Below, one piece after another: positions 6,627 to 15,404 of a DNA stretch of 38,004 nucleotides. Position 1 is the first letter of the stretch; each line of letters begins with the position of its first letter. Source of the DNA: Caenimonas sp. SL110 (GTDB lineage: Bacteria; Pseudomonadota; Gammaproteobacteria; Burkholderiales; Burkholderiaceae_C); contig NZ_JANU01000034.1 of the NCBI RefSeq assembly GCF_001044395.1, positions 1 through 38,004 on the forward strand, written 5' to 3'. Both the position numbers and the translations under genes were made by a program. The notes under the pieces are model-generated. The model saw only the letters and a list, made by a program, of their open reading frames with translations. It was not told where the DNA came from and did not search any database.

Positions 6627-8819
6627 ATGGAACACAGCCACGACCACCATCATCATCACCACGCTGCGCCCGCGACGCCCACCTCCGCGGTGAAGCCTGG
6701 CGAGGCAGGCGAGTACACCTGCCCCATGCATCCGCAGGTGCGCCAGATCGGGCCAGGCAACTGCCCGATTTGCGGCATGGCGCTGGAGCCTGTGATCGCA
6801 ACCAGCGACACCGGTGAGAGCCCCGAACTGCGGGACATGACCCGCCGCTTCTGGATCGGCCTGGCGTTGACGGCGCCGGTCTTCATCCTTGAGATGGGGG
6901 GCCACATCTTCGACATCGGCCACCTGATCGGGGCGCAGACGTCGAACTGGGTCCAGATGTTGTTCGCCACGCCGGTGGTGTTGTGGGCCGGCTGGCCGTT
7001 CTTCACGCGCGGCTGGGCTTCGCTGACAAACCGCAGCCTCAACATGTTCACACTGATTGCGCTGGGCACCGGCGCAGCGTGGCTCTACAGCATGGTCGGC
7101 ACCTTGCTGCCGGGTCTCTTTCCTGCCGAACTGCGTCAGCACGGCGGCGCGGTCGCGATCTACTTCGAGGCTGCGGCGGTGATCACCGTGCTGGTGCTGC
7201 TGGGGCAAGTGCTGGAGTTGCGTGCACGCGAGAAGACCTCCGGCGCGATCAAGGCGCTGCTCGATCTCGCACCCAGGACCGCGATCCGCGTGAAGGCCGA
7301 CGGATCGGACGAGACGGTGCAGATCGACACGATACAGCCCGGCGAAATGCTGCGGGTGCGACCCGGCGAGAAAGTCCCGGTCGATGGCGAACTGGTCGAA
7401 GGCCGGGGCACCGTCGATGAGTCGATGGTGACCGGCGAGCCGATGCCGGTGGTCAAGGCGATGGGTGCCAAGGTCACCGCCGGCACGATCAACCAGACCG
7501 GCGGCTTCGTGATGCGAGCCGAGAAAGTCGGAGCCGACACCTTGCTGTCGCAGATCGTGCACATGGTGGCCGCCGCGCAGCGCAGTCGCGCGCCGATACA
7601 GCGCATGGCCGACCAGGTCGCAGGCTGGTTCGTTCCCCTCGTCCTGCTTGTTGCTGCGCTCACGTTTGCCGTGTGGCTGATCTGGGGGCCGAGCCCTGCG
7701 TTCTCGTACGCCCTCATCAACGCGGTTGCCGTGCTGATCATTGCGTGTCCGTGTGCGCTGGGCCTTGCCACGCCGATGTCGATCATGGTGGGAGTCGGCC
7801 GGGGCGCGCAGCACGGTGTGTTGATCCGCGATGCCCAGGCGCTGGAGCGCATGGAAAAGGTCGATACGGTCGTCGTTGACAAGACCGGCACGCTCACCGA
7901 AGGCCGGCCGAAAGTCGTTCACATCGAAGCGTCCCCCGGCTACCAGGCAGATGAATTGCTGCAAAGGCTGGCCAGCGTCGAGCGAGCGAGCGAGCACCCC
8001 CTGGCGATGGCTGTGGTTGCCGCAGCGCAAGAGCGCAAGTTGCAGTTGCTGGAGGTGGCCGACTTCGATTCACCTGTGGGCAAAGGCGTGGTTGGCAAAG
8101 TCGGTGGTGCCCAGCTGGTCAGTGGCGCTGCGCGGTTCCTGGCCGAACACAGCATCGATGTGGCACCGCTGAACGCTGCCGCCGAGCTGCAACGCGCCCG
8201 TTCGGCCACCGTGATCTTCGTGGCACTGGCCGGAAAGCTCGCCGGCTTCGTGGCCATTGCAGACCCGATCAAGCAGACAACGCCTGCGGCCCTCAAGGCA
8301 TTGCGTGAGGCCGGTGTGCGCATCGTGATGCTCACCGGCGACGGCAAGACGACAGCCGAAGCCGTGGGCAAGGAACTGCAGATCGACGAGGTTGTTGCCG
8401 AAGTGTTCCCGCAGGACAAGGCGACCATCGTGCAGCGGCTGCGCGCCGAAGGCCGTGTGGTCGCGATGGCAGGCGACGGCGTGAACGACGCGCCTGCGCT
8501 CGCGGCAGCGGACGTCGGAATCGCAATGGGAACCGGCACCGACGTGGCGATGGAAAGTTCGGGCGTGACCCTGCTCAAGGGCGACCTCATGGGCATCGTT
8601 CGCGCGCGGCGGCTGTCGCACGCCACGATGAAGAACATCAGGCAGAACCTGTTCCTTTCCTTCGCCTACAACGTGGCCGGCATTCCGCTTGCGGCCGGTG
8701 TGCTCTACCCGTTCTTCGGCCTGCTGCTGTCGCCGGTGGTTGCAGCGGCTGCGATGGCACTGTCGTCAGTCAGCGTGATCGCCAACGCGCTTCGACTGCG
8801 GACGGTTTCGGTGGACTGA
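6627..8819 (+). CDS. copA: Cu(+)-exporting P-type ATPase (CopA type)
   Basis: A 730-residue inner-membrane pump that exports Cu(+) from the cytoplasm using ATP. The N-terminus has a His run ([10 protein letters not shown]) and, instead of an HMA domain, a short metal-binding domain with CPMHPQVRQ and [10 protein letters not shown]. The P-type signature parts follow: TGEP in the actuator domain, membrane motif [10 protein letters not shown] near residue 374, phosphorylation site DKTGTLTEG (Asp near 418), SEHPLA near 456, and [10 protein letters not shown] near 616. The late membrane segments carry FAYN and [16 protein letters not shown]; these Tyr-Asn and Met-Ser-Ser residues mark the Cu(+)-transporting P1B-1 subgroup. 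ATG 6627 follows an AGGGG site. It pairs with the chaperone gene just upstream, and both are likely driven by the MerR-type promoter at 6207-6237. Confidence 0.95.
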   Translation: MEHSHDHHHHHHAAPATPTSAVKPGEAGEYTCPMHPQVRQIGPGNCPICGMALEPVIATSDTGESPELRDMTRRFWIGLALTAPVFILEMGGHIFDIGHLIGAQTSNWVQMLFATPVVLWAGWPFFTRGWASLTNRSLNMFTLIALGTGAAWLYSMVGTLLPGLFPAELRQHGGAVAIYFEAAAVITVLVLLGQVLELRAREKTSGAIKALLDLAPRTAIRVKADGSDETVQIDTIQPGEMLRVRPGEKVPVDGELVEGRGTVDESMVTGEPMPVVKAMGAKVTAGTINQTGGFVMRAEKVGADTLLSQIVHMVAAAQRSRAPIQRMADQVAGWFVPLVLLVAALTFAVWLIWGPSPAFSYALINAVAVLIIACPCALGLATPMSIMVGVGRGAQHGVLIRDAQALERMEKVDTVVVDKTGTLTEGRPKVVHIEASPGYQADELLQRLASVERASEHPLAMAVVAAAQERKLQLLEVADFDSPVGKGVVGKVGGAQLVSGAARFLAEHSIDVAPLNAAAELQRARSATVIFVALAGKLAGFVAIADPIKQTTPAALKALREAGVRIVMLTGDGKTTAEAVGKELQIDEVVAEVFPQDKATIVQRLRAEGRVVAMAGDGVNDAPALAAADVGIAMGTGTDVAMESSGVTLLKGDLMGIVRARRLSHATMKNIRQNLFLSFAYNVAGIPLAAGVLYPFFGLLLSPVVAAAAMALSSVSVIANALRLRTVSVD

Positions 8820-8893
8820 CGGCGCTCGGGTTTGCACCAATGCCGCATCGTGACTTTAGGAGAAAGCTGTGCTGACGACTCCTGGGGACCGAG

Positions 8894-10627
8894 ATGCATA
8901 TGCGAACCCTGCGCCCAATCCTGGCGGCCGGCACCTGGTGCTCACTCCTGGCGGCATGCGGCGGCGCCAGTGATCCGGTGGCGCCCTCGGCCCCACTGAC
9001 CCAGCCCCAGGCCCGGCCGCAGGCGCAGGCCACAGTCAACGCCTCGGTTTCCGCACAGATCGTCGATGCGTATGACGCTGCCACGAACACCCTGACCATC
9101 CCACTCATCCAGGTGGGGATCGGCTTCTACCGTGATGTGCAGGTCACACTGCGATCGCTCGAAAGCATTGGCGTTGCGAGCAACACCTCCGGGGTTTTCG
9201 ACCGATACGACCCCACCACGAACCAGCTGACGATTCCGGTGCTGCGACTGGGCGATACCCTCTACAAAAACCTCGTCGTCACGCTGGACAGCCTGGTGTC
9301 GTACGGCGACGCAGTCGCCAGTTATTCGGTACCGCTCGATTTGTCGCTGATTTCATATCCGCAGAGCTACCTGACGCCCACCACCACCGAAGCCGACATC
9401 AACCCCGACCCCTGCAACCTGAACCTGTCCACGATTACCTACCCGGCCAGCTGGATCGGCCAGTTCCCCTTGCCTGCGGTCCAGGGAGCGCCGCTCAAGC
9501 CCGGCATCGGACGCGCGGTCACGCTCAAGGATATTGGCCTGCAACCGGGCAATCCGGCGTTCATCGGCAAAGGCGCGCCAGGCGCGCCGGCGGGCTGTAG
9601 CGGCGACCTGCGCGCCGCCCTCACCCGTACCGTGGGCCGGCTCAAGACACTGGGCACCGAATACGTGACGATCATGCAGTGGCACTGGGCGTCAAACCGG
9701 GTTGACGGCTCCTGGTACATCACGCCGGCCGAGCTCACAGACGGTTCCATGACAGACGCCGACCTCGCGTTCTTCGTGCAGGCGGCCCACGGCGCCGGCA
9801 TCAAGGTGATCATGAGAAACCAGATCCAGGGCTTCTTCGACCGGTCGAATCCTACGGCCCTCAGCGTCCCGGCGCGCACGCTCGACAACTACGCAAAGTG
9901 GTTCGGGGCCTACCAGGAGTACATCCTCGAACGCGGGGTCTTTTTCCAGGGGCTGGGCGTGGATGTCTGGGAGCTTGGATGCGTGGCCTGTTTCTTCCAT
10001 GACTCAGGGGACGGGTCGGATCAGGCCGTCGCAGTGTTCTACGCGGGCTACAAGACCGCCCTGGCCAACCTGAAGCTGAACTACAGCGGCAAGACCTTGA
10101 TGGGAAGCAGCTCCTGGTTGCATGAAAAGGCCGACCTTGCCTCGCAGATCGACATCTTTGAAATCGGGCTGGGAGCGCCCTATCCGGCCGACCAGACCGG
10201 ATCGTTGACCGTCGCCGCCTACAAGGCTGCCCTGGCTGGCATGGCCCCCCAACAGATGGTCAACCTCTATGACGGGTTCGGCAAATCCATCATGGTGTCC
10301 TACGGGATGCAGTCGCGAAGGAGCATGTTCTCATCACCGGGGTACATGGAGGAGACCTCGTGCACTTCAGAAATCGGCGCCATCGACATGTCGCCGGACG
10401 GATGCATCCAGCGAGAAGCCATCACAGATTTTTCGATGCAGGCGATCGTGCATGAAGCCTCGCTCGAACTCATCAACCAGCTGAGTGCAAGCTCCACCCT
10501 GATTGCTTCGGTCGGCGACTATTGGGAGACGGATTCATTGATGCCGTTCACTGCTTTTCCAAATATCGCGGTGTCGTTTCGCAACAAGCCAGCCGAAGGC
10601 ATCGTGAAAGCCTGGTTCGCGAAATGA
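8894..10627 (+). CDS. Lipoprotein with tandem beta repeats and a glycoside-hydrolase-like barrel, function unknown
   Basis: A 577-residue lipoprotein (LLAAC lipobox, Cys 22). Residues about 50-135 hold two copies of a beta-type repeat, seen as YDAATNTLTIPLIQVG and YDPTTNQLTIPVLRLG, each followed by a Tyr and a V-T-L strand. The remainder looks like a TIM barrel: YVTIMQWHWASN, then DADLAFFVQAAHGAGIKVIM, then a helix ending GVDVWELGC, and further on IDIFEIGLGAPY. A helix-then-AHGAGIKV strand and a Gly-Val-Asp...Glu-Leu segment are reminiscent of GH113-type and GTA-like barrels, where that Glu is catalytic. I do not recognise an exact family. Paired Cys residues suggest disulfides in the envelope. 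It starts 74 bp after copA but shares no obvious function with it, and ends in a strong terminator. Confidence 0.7.
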   Translation: MHMRTLRPILAAGTWCSLLAACGGASDPVAPSAPLTQPQARPQAQATVNASVSAQIVDAYDAATNTLTIPLIQVGIGFYRDVQVTLRSLESIGVASNTSGVFDRYDPTTNQLTIPVLRLGDTLYKNLVVTLDSLVSYGDAVASYSVPLDLSLISYPQSYLTPTTTEADINPDPCNLNLSTITYPASWIGQFPLPAVQGAPLKPGIGRAVTLKDIGLQPGNPAFIGKGAPGAPAGCSGDLRAALTRTVGRLKTLGTEYVTIMQWHWASNRVDGSWYITPAELTDGSMTDADLAFFVQAAHGAGIKVIMRNQIQGFFDRSNPTALSVPARTLDNYAKWFGAYQEYILERGVFFQGLGVDVWELGCVACFFHDSGDGSDQAVAVFYAGYKTALANLKLNYSGKTLMGSSSWLHEKADLASQIDIFEIGLGAPYPADQTGSLTVAAYKAALAGMAPQQMVNLYDGFGKSIMVSYGMQSRRSMFSSPGYMEETSCTSEIGAIDMSPDGCIQREAITDFSMQAIVHEASLELINQLSASSTLIASVGDYWETDSLMPFTAFPNIAVSFRNKPAEGIVKAWFAK

Positions 10628-10636
10628 CGCGCCCAC

Positions 10637-10664
10637 GAAAAAGCCGCCCGAGGGCGGCTTTTTC
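10637..10664. terminator. Bidirectional rho-independent terminator
   Basis: The arms AAAAAGCCGCC and GGCGGCTTTTT form a perfect GC stem with a CGAG loop, flanked by A and T runs, so it can act on both strands. It lies between the convergent glycosidase-like lipoprotein gene and the branched-chain amino-acid binding protein gene. Confidence 0.92.
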
Positions 10665-10682
10665 TGGTGGACCGAAGTCCGA

Positions 10683-11825
10683 TTAGCGAACAACAGCCAG
10701 CTGGTCGCGCTTGCCGGCCTTGTACGTGTACAGGGTCAGGGCGCCGTTCTTCACGTCACCCTTGTTGTCGAACGAGATGTTGCCCGTCACGCCCTTGTAG
10801 CCTTCGGTCTTGGCCAGCACCGGCAGGTACTTGGCCGGGTCGGCGGAGCCGGCCTTGACCATGGCAGCAACCATCACGTTGACCGCGTCATAAACGTACG
10901 GTGCGTAGACCTGCACGTCAGCGTTGAAGCGCTTCTTGAACTTCACGCCGAAGTCTTCCATGCCCTTTTTCTGCGTGCCTTCAACGCCGCCTGCTTCCGC
11001 GCAGACAACCTGGCCGTCAGCCATGCCGTCGCCGGCCAGCTTTGGCAGCTCGCTGGAGCAGATGCCGTCGCCGCCCATGAACTTGGCGTTGATGCCCAGC
11101 GACTTCATCTGCTTGAGCATCGGGCCGGCAACTGCGTCCATGCCGCCGAAGAACAGGACGTCAGGCTTCTTGCCCTTCATCGTGGTCAGGATCGACATGA
11201 AGTCGGTAGCCTTGTCGGTGGTGAATTCACGGCCGGCGATCTTGCCGCCAGCGGCCTTGACGGCCTTTTCGAATTCGTCGGCGACGCCCTGGCCGTAGGC
11301 CGTGCGGTCATCGATCACGCCGATCGTCTTGCCCTTGAGTTCCTTCACGGCATAACGGCCGAGCGTGCCACCGAGGTGCACGTCGTCAGCCACGACGCGG
11401 AACGTCGTCTTGTAGCCCTGGCGGGTGAACTTGGGGTTGGTCGCCGAAGGCGAGATTTGCGGGATGCCGGCTTCGGAGTAGATCTTCGAAGCGGGGATGG
11501 ACGTGCCGGAGTTCAGGTGACCGACCACGCCGTTGACCTTCTGGTCGGCGAGCTTTTGTGCGGCTGCGGTGCCTTGCTTCGGATCGGCTGCGTCGTCTTC
11601 GGCGATCAGTTCGAACTTGGCCTTCTTGCCACCGATGGTCACGCCCTTGGCGTTGAGTTCCTCGACTGCGAGGCGCGCGCCGTTTTCATTGTCCTTGCCC
11701 AGGTGGGCGATGCCGCCCGACGTGGGAGCCACGTGGCCGATCTTGACGACCAGGTCTTGCGCGGAGGCAATGCCCCAGGCTGCAGCGATCGCAGCGGCTA
11801 CCGTCAACTTGAATTTCATTTGCAT
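10683..11825 (-). CDS. Branched-chain amino-acid ABC transporter substrate-binding protein (LivJ/LivK type)
   Basis: A 380-residue periplasmic binding protein. Signal peptide MQMKFKLTVAAAIAAAWGIASA is followed by the Leu/Ile/Val-binding fold: VKIGHVAPTSGGIAHLGKD at the first ligand loop, NGARLAVEELN, VNGVVGHLNSGTSIPAS, and GKTIGVIDDRTAYGQG opening the second lobe. These proteins deliver leucine, isoleucine, valine or related amides to LivHMGF permeases. No permease or ATPase gene is adjacent, which is common for this family in Burkholderiales, where such binding proteins are numerous. ATG 11825 has GGAGG ten bases upstream, favouring it over ATG 11819. The true ligand cannot be read from sequence. 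Confidence 0.93.
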   Translation of the reverse strand: MQMKFKLTVAAAIAAAWGIASAQDLVVKIGHVAPTSGGIAHLGKDNENGARLAVEELNAKGVTIGGKKAKFELIAEDDAADPKQGTAAAQKLADQKVNGVVGHLNSGTSIPASKIYSEAGIPQISPSATNPKFTRQGYKTTFRVVADDVHLGGTLGRYAVKELKGKTIGVIDDRTAYGQGVADEFEKAVKAAGGKIAGREFTTDKATDFMSILTTMKGKKPDVLFFGGMDAVAGPMLKQMKSLGINAKFMGGDGICSSELPKLAGDGMADGQVVCAEAGGVEGTQKKGMEDFGVKFKKRFNADVQVYAPYVYDAVNVMVAAMVKAGSADPAKYLPVLAKTEGYKGVTGNISFDNKGDVKNGALTLYTYKAGKRDQLAVVR

Positions 11826-11975
11826 AGCGAACTAACCTCCAGAGTAAGGAATTGGGTTGAGAATTTTGTTTCTAGCTCAACGGGCGCGACCATATCGCAA
11901 TTTCCGGACCCGAACCATAGGGGAAAGGCCGATCAGGGGAATTACCCAAGCTATCGCCGGGCTAATGCAGGGGTT

Positions 11976-12269
11976 CTAACCCCGGCGTGCCTGCGCCGCC
12001 AGCTCCTCGCTGAACGCCTGTTCCACGGTGGCTCGCACCACCTGCTCGATCTCTACCCGCAGCAGCGGCGTGATCGTGCGGGTTTGCTCCAGGATGGTGG
12101 CGGCAATCGCTTCGCGCAGGCGCCGCTCCAGCGCCAGGTCTACCCTTTGCATGACGCGGGTCACCAGCAGCTCCTGGGTTGCCTTCGCAGCCAAAGGGGC
12201 TGCCTCGCCAGCCCGCACGATTTCGGTCAGCGTCGGCACGCTCTGGGGCGGTTTCCTGGCCAGTGGCAT
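11976..12269 (-). CDS. Small conserved protein downstream of holC, function unknown
   Basis: A 97-residue soluble protein beginning MPLARKPPQSVPTLTEIV. It is mostly predicted helix, with charged heptad-like stretches (RVDLALERRLREAIAATIL and VEIEQVVRATVEQAFSEEL). I do not recognise a domain. ATG 12269 has an excellent AAGGAGG site inside the end of holC, and the start shares one base with the holC stop (TGATG), so the two are translationally coupled. A longer frame to 12476 only overlaps holC and is not needed. A link to the replisome is suggested by position only. Confidence 0.75.
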   Translation of the reverse strand: MPLARKPPQSVPTLTEIVRAGEAAPLAAKATQELLVTRVMQRVDLALERRLREAIAATILEQTRTITPLLRVEIEQVVRATVEQAFSEELAAQARRG

Positions 12270-12700
12270 CAGGCCTCCTTCAGCACGAGGTCGCGCCGTG
12301 CGATGGCATAGCCCCTGTCTGCATAGTGGCGATAGCGCCTGCGGGCTCCGACCTTGTCGTCTTCGTCCAGCGACACGACCTCGATCACGCGCTCGAAGCG
12401 CTCGAATCCGTCGGGGACTTCGCCGCCGAAGTTGATCAGCACCTGCGCATGGGGGGCCGAGCGCGCCGAATCGCAAAGCACCACCGGCGAAACGTCACGC
12501 ACCTGCGGCGGTGCGTCATGCACGCAATGGGGGACAAAGGCCACCGGGTCGAAGGTCCACAGCGTGCGGTCGAGCTCACGCAGAAAGTCCGCGTCAGCCG
12601 TTACGGCTACCCGCGACCCCTTGGCCGCAGCCTTGCGCAGCAACCTGCACGCGTAGGCCATCTTGTCCGGGGCGTTGAAATGAAACTCGACATCGGTCAT
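12269..12700 (-). CDS. holC: DNA polymerase III chi subunit
   Basis: A 143-residue protein matching HolC. It begins MTDVEFHFNAPDKMAYACRL, the conserved HolC N-terminus, followed by ACRLLRKAAAKG, the Trp-containing helix LDRTLWTFDPVAFVPH, and VLINFGGEVPDGFERFERV. HolC (chi) joins the clamp loader with HolD and binds single-stranded-DNA-binding protein, linking the replisome to coated template. Length is close to the E. coli protein (147). It lies 31 bp downstream of pepA, the same order as in many proteobacteria including E. coli, and is coupled to the small downstream gene. Confidence 0.95.
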   Translation of the reverse strand: MTDVEFHFNAPDKMAYACRLLRKAAAKGSRVAVTADADFLRELDRTLWTFDPVAFVPHCVHDAPPQVRDVSPVVLCDSARSAPHAQVLINFGGEVPDGFERFERVIEVVSLDEDDKVGARRRYRHYADRGYAIARRDLVLKEA

Positions 12701-12731
12701 GCGTTGACATCGCCCATCGCGAGCAACACGT

Positions 12732-14255
12732 TCATCGGGCCTTGGCCTTCGTTGCAGCCTTCTTTGCAGCTTTCTTTGCAGCTTTCTTCACGGCCCCGGC
12801 AGGCGCTACAGGTGCAGCCGCTGCAAGGTCGAGGATGTATTGAACGAGCAGGCCCACCGGGCGTCCGGTCGAGCCCTTGGCTGCGCCGCTCTTCCACGCC
12901 GTGCCGGCGATGTCCAGGTGCGCCCAGGGGAACTTGGTCGCGTAGCGCTGCAGGAATTTGGCTGCGGTGATCGCGCCACCGGCTCGGCCGCCGACGTTGC
13001 CCATGTCGGCAAAGTTCGACTTCAGTGCGTCGCCGTACTCTTCGTCCAGTGGCATGCGCCAGCACGGGTCCAGCGCCGTTTCACCTGCCGCCTGCAGACC
13101 TTGCGCCAGCTTGTCGTCCGTTGCGAACAGGCCGCTGCGCACACCACCCAGGGCCACCACGCAGGCCCCGGTGAGCGTTGCGATGTCGATGACCGCGCTG
13201 GGCTTGAAACGCTCTGCATAGGTCAGCGCGTCGCACAGGATCAGGCGCCCTTCCGCATCGGTGTTGAGGATTTCAATCGTCTGGCCCGACAGGCTGGTGA
13301 CGATGTCACCCGGCTTCACGGCTCGGCCGTCCGGCATGTTCTCGCAGGTAGGGATCAGGCCGACGATGTTCAGGGCCGGCTGGATCTCGCCGATGGCACG
13401 GAACGCACCCAGCACGCTGGCCGCGCCACCCATGTCGAACTTCATCTCGTCCATGTCGGCAGACGGCTTGATCGAGATGCCGCCGCTGTCGAATGTGATG
13501 CCCTTGCCCACCAGCACCAACGGCGCTTCGCTGGCTGCCGCGCCCTGGTACTGCATCACGATGAATCGCGCAGGCTCTTCGGAGCCCTTGGCTACCGACA
13601 GGAACGAGCCCATGCCGATCTTTGCAATTTCTTTCGGGCCCATGACTTCGCACTGGAAGCCGTATGCCTTGGCCAGCCCCTTGGCTTCCTGTCCCAGCCG
13701 GGTCGGAGTGGCGATGTTGGGCGGCAGGTTCGCGACTTCGCGCGCGAACTCGATGCCGTTGGCCGCACCCTTGGCGGCCTCGAAGGCGTCCTGGTGCAGC
13801 TTGGGGTCTGCCACCGCGATGGTCACCATCTGCAGTTCACGCCCTTCGGGCTTGGACTTGGTCATGACGTAGACGTAGCTGGCCTCGGCCGTGGCGGCTA
13901 CTGCAGCCCGCACCGCGTCGTCGCCTGCATCGGCTGGCAGGCAGATCATGAGACGCCTGGCCTTGGAGGTTCGAAGCGAAGCGATCGCAGCAACCACAGC
14001 CTGGTGCACTTTCTTGCCCGAGCCGTCGCCCGCACCGGCCAGCACCACGCGCGTGGCCGCAATGCCTGAGCTGCGGTAGGCCTGCAGAAGCTTGCCCGCC
14101 TTGGTTTCGAGGTGCTTTTCCTTGACCGCATGGGCCGCGAGCGAGGACAAGGCGTCCTTGCCGGGCTTGAACGTGTCGCTGACCAGCAGCACGATCGCAT
14201 CGCATTTTTCTGACGCGGCGCCAGAGAGATTCAGGGGCTTGAGTTCAAAGTCCAT
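12732..14255 (-). CDS. pepA: Leucyl aminopeptidase (M17) with Lys/Ala-rich C-terminal tail
   Basis: A 507-residue cytoplasmic peptidase that removes N-terminal residues, notably leucine, using two metal ions. The C-terminal catalytic domain shows the metal and active-site motifs GKGITFDSGGISIKPSADM, then DMGGAASVLG, and the M17 signature NTDAEGRL. The N-terminal regulatory domain occupies about residues 1-165. The last 20 residues are a Lys/Ala repeat (KKAAKKAAKKAATKAKAR) beyond the usual C-terminus, resembling histone-H1-like tails; E. coli PepA is also a DNA-binding protein, so a DNA role for the tail is conceivable. ATG 14255 matches the family N-terminus (MDFELKPLNLSG). It diverges from lptF with only 41 bp between starts. 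Confidence 0.94.
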   Translation of the reverse strand: MDFELKPLNLSGAASEKCDAIVLLVSDTFKPGKDALSSLAAHAVKEKHLETKAGKLLQAYRSSGIAATRVVLAGAGDGSGKKVHQAVVAAIASLRTSKARRLMICLPADAGDDAVRAAVAATAEASYVYVMTKSKPEGRELQMVTIAVADPKLHQDAFEAAKGAANGIEFAREVANLPPNIATPTRLGQEAKGLAKAYGFQCEVMGPKEIAKIGMGSFLSVAKGSEEPARFIVMQYQGAAASEAPLVLVGKGITFDSGGISIKPSADMDEMKFDMGGAASVLGAFRAIGEIQPALNIVGLIPTCENMPDGRAVKPGDIVTSLSGQTIEILNTDAEGRLILCDALTYAERFKPSAVIDIATLTGACVVALGGVRSGLFATDDKLAQGLQAAGETALDPCWRMPLDEEYGDALKSNFADMGNVGGRAGGAITAAKFLQRYATKFPWAHLDIAGTAWKSGAAKGSTGRPVGLLVQYILDLAAAAPVAPAGAVKKAAKKAAKKAATKAKAR

Positions 14256-14296
14256 AATTGCCTGTTCTTTTCTCGACAAGAGTCCATCCGCGCCCG

Positions 14297-15397
14297 ATGT
14301 TATTCCATTCGTCACTCCGCAAGGAACTCGCCCGCACTTTCGGAGCAACGCTGGTGGTGCTCGTCACCATCGTCATGACGATGACCTTGATCCGGACGCT
14401 GAGCCAGGCGACCCGTGGCAGCGTCAACCCCCAGGAAGTGATGATGGTGATGGGCTACACGGTGCTCGGCTATCTGCCGCCGGTGCTCACGCTCTCGCTG
14501 TTCATCGCCATTGTCGGCACGCTGTCGCGCATGTACGGCGATAGCGAAACCGTGATCTGGTTCGGCGCGGGTCGCGGGCTCTCGTCGTTTCTGCGGCCGC
14601 TCTTCGGCTTTGCATGGCCCATTCTTCTCGTGGTCGCCGGCATGGCGCTCATCGTGTGGCCGTGGGCGAACGCGCAGACACAGGAACTCAAGGACCGCTA
14701 CGGCAACCGCGGCGACCTCGAGCGCGTCGCGCCCGGGCAATTCCAGGAATCGGCCAGCGGCAAGCGGGTGTTCTTCCTGGAAAAGGACAGCGCCGATACC
14801 AAGTCGGGCCGCAACATCTTCATTTCCACCAACGAGCATGGCAAGGAAACCGTCACGTCGGCGCGCAGCGGCCGCATCGTGACCATCGGCGAAAGCCAGT
14901 TCCTGATGCTGTCCAACGGCCAGCGGCTGGAGACCACCGGCAAGACGCAACTCAAGATCAGCGAGTTCCAGGAGTTCCTGAACAAGGTCGGCGAAAACGA
15001 GGTCGGCGCAAGGGACAACCTGCCGGCCAAGACCCGCTCGACCCGCGCCCTGTTCCAGGACCCCACGCGGATGAACCTGGGCGAGCTTTCATGGCGCATC
15101 GGCCTGGCGCTGGGCGCGATCAATTTCGTCATCATCGCCATCACGGTCTCCAGCGTGAATCCGCGCGCGGGCCGCAGCGGCAACCTGGTGTTCGCGCTCT
15201 TTGCGTTCGTCGTGTACTTCAACCTTCTGAACCTGGGGCAAAGCTGGATCAGTTCGGGCAAGGCGACCTTTCTCGCTTTCCTCATAGGCCTGCACGGAAC
15301 CGTATTTCTGGGCAGCATCTTCTGGCTGGCCAAGCAGCACAACAACTGGTCGTTCAAGGACCTCTTTGCGCGCAAGCGCAGCACTGCGAGGGCCTGA
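14297..15397 (+). CDS. lptF: LPS export permease LptF
   Basis: A 366-residue inner-membrane protein of the YjgP/YjgQ family. The N-terminus MLFHSSLRKELARTFGATLV leads into the first membrane segment; there are about three segments in the first 120 residues, a periplasmic beta-jellyroll region (about 130-260), and three more segments at the C-terminus (FVIIAITVSSVNPRAGRSG region). LptF and LptG form the membrane core of the LptB2FG transporter that extracts lipopolysaccharide and passes it to LptC. ATG 14297 was chosen because the conserved N-terminus starts there; an upstream in-frame Met at 14258 adds only a non-conserved leader. lptG follows after 7 bp. Confidence 0.94.
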   Translation: MLFHSSLRKELARTFGATLVVLVTIVMTMTLIRTLSQATRGSVNPQEVMMVMGYTVLGYLPPVLTLSLFIAIVGTLSRMYGDSETVIWFGAGRGLSSFLRPLFGFAWPILLVVAGMALIVWPWANAQTQELKDRYGNRGDLERVAPGQFQESASGKRVFFLEKDSADTKSGRNIFISTNEHGKETVTSARSGRIVTIGESQFLMLSNGQRLETTGKTQLKISEFQEFLNKVGENEVGARDNLPAKTRSTRALFQDPTRMNLGELSWRIGLALGAINFVIIAITVSSVNPRAGRSGNLVFALFAFVVYFNLLNLGQSWISSGKATFLAFLIGLHGTVFLGSIFWLAKQHNNWSFKDLFARKRSTARA

Positions 15398-15404
15398 TCG
15401 CCCG

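Noticed and set aside
6600..8030. Minus-strand open frame opposite copA
   Set aside because: The His/Arg/Asp-rich translation has no domain structure; the plus strand encodes a complete P-type ATPase.
12840..14069. Plus-strand open frame opposite pepA
   Set aside because: Antisense shadow; no motif or ribosome-binding site.
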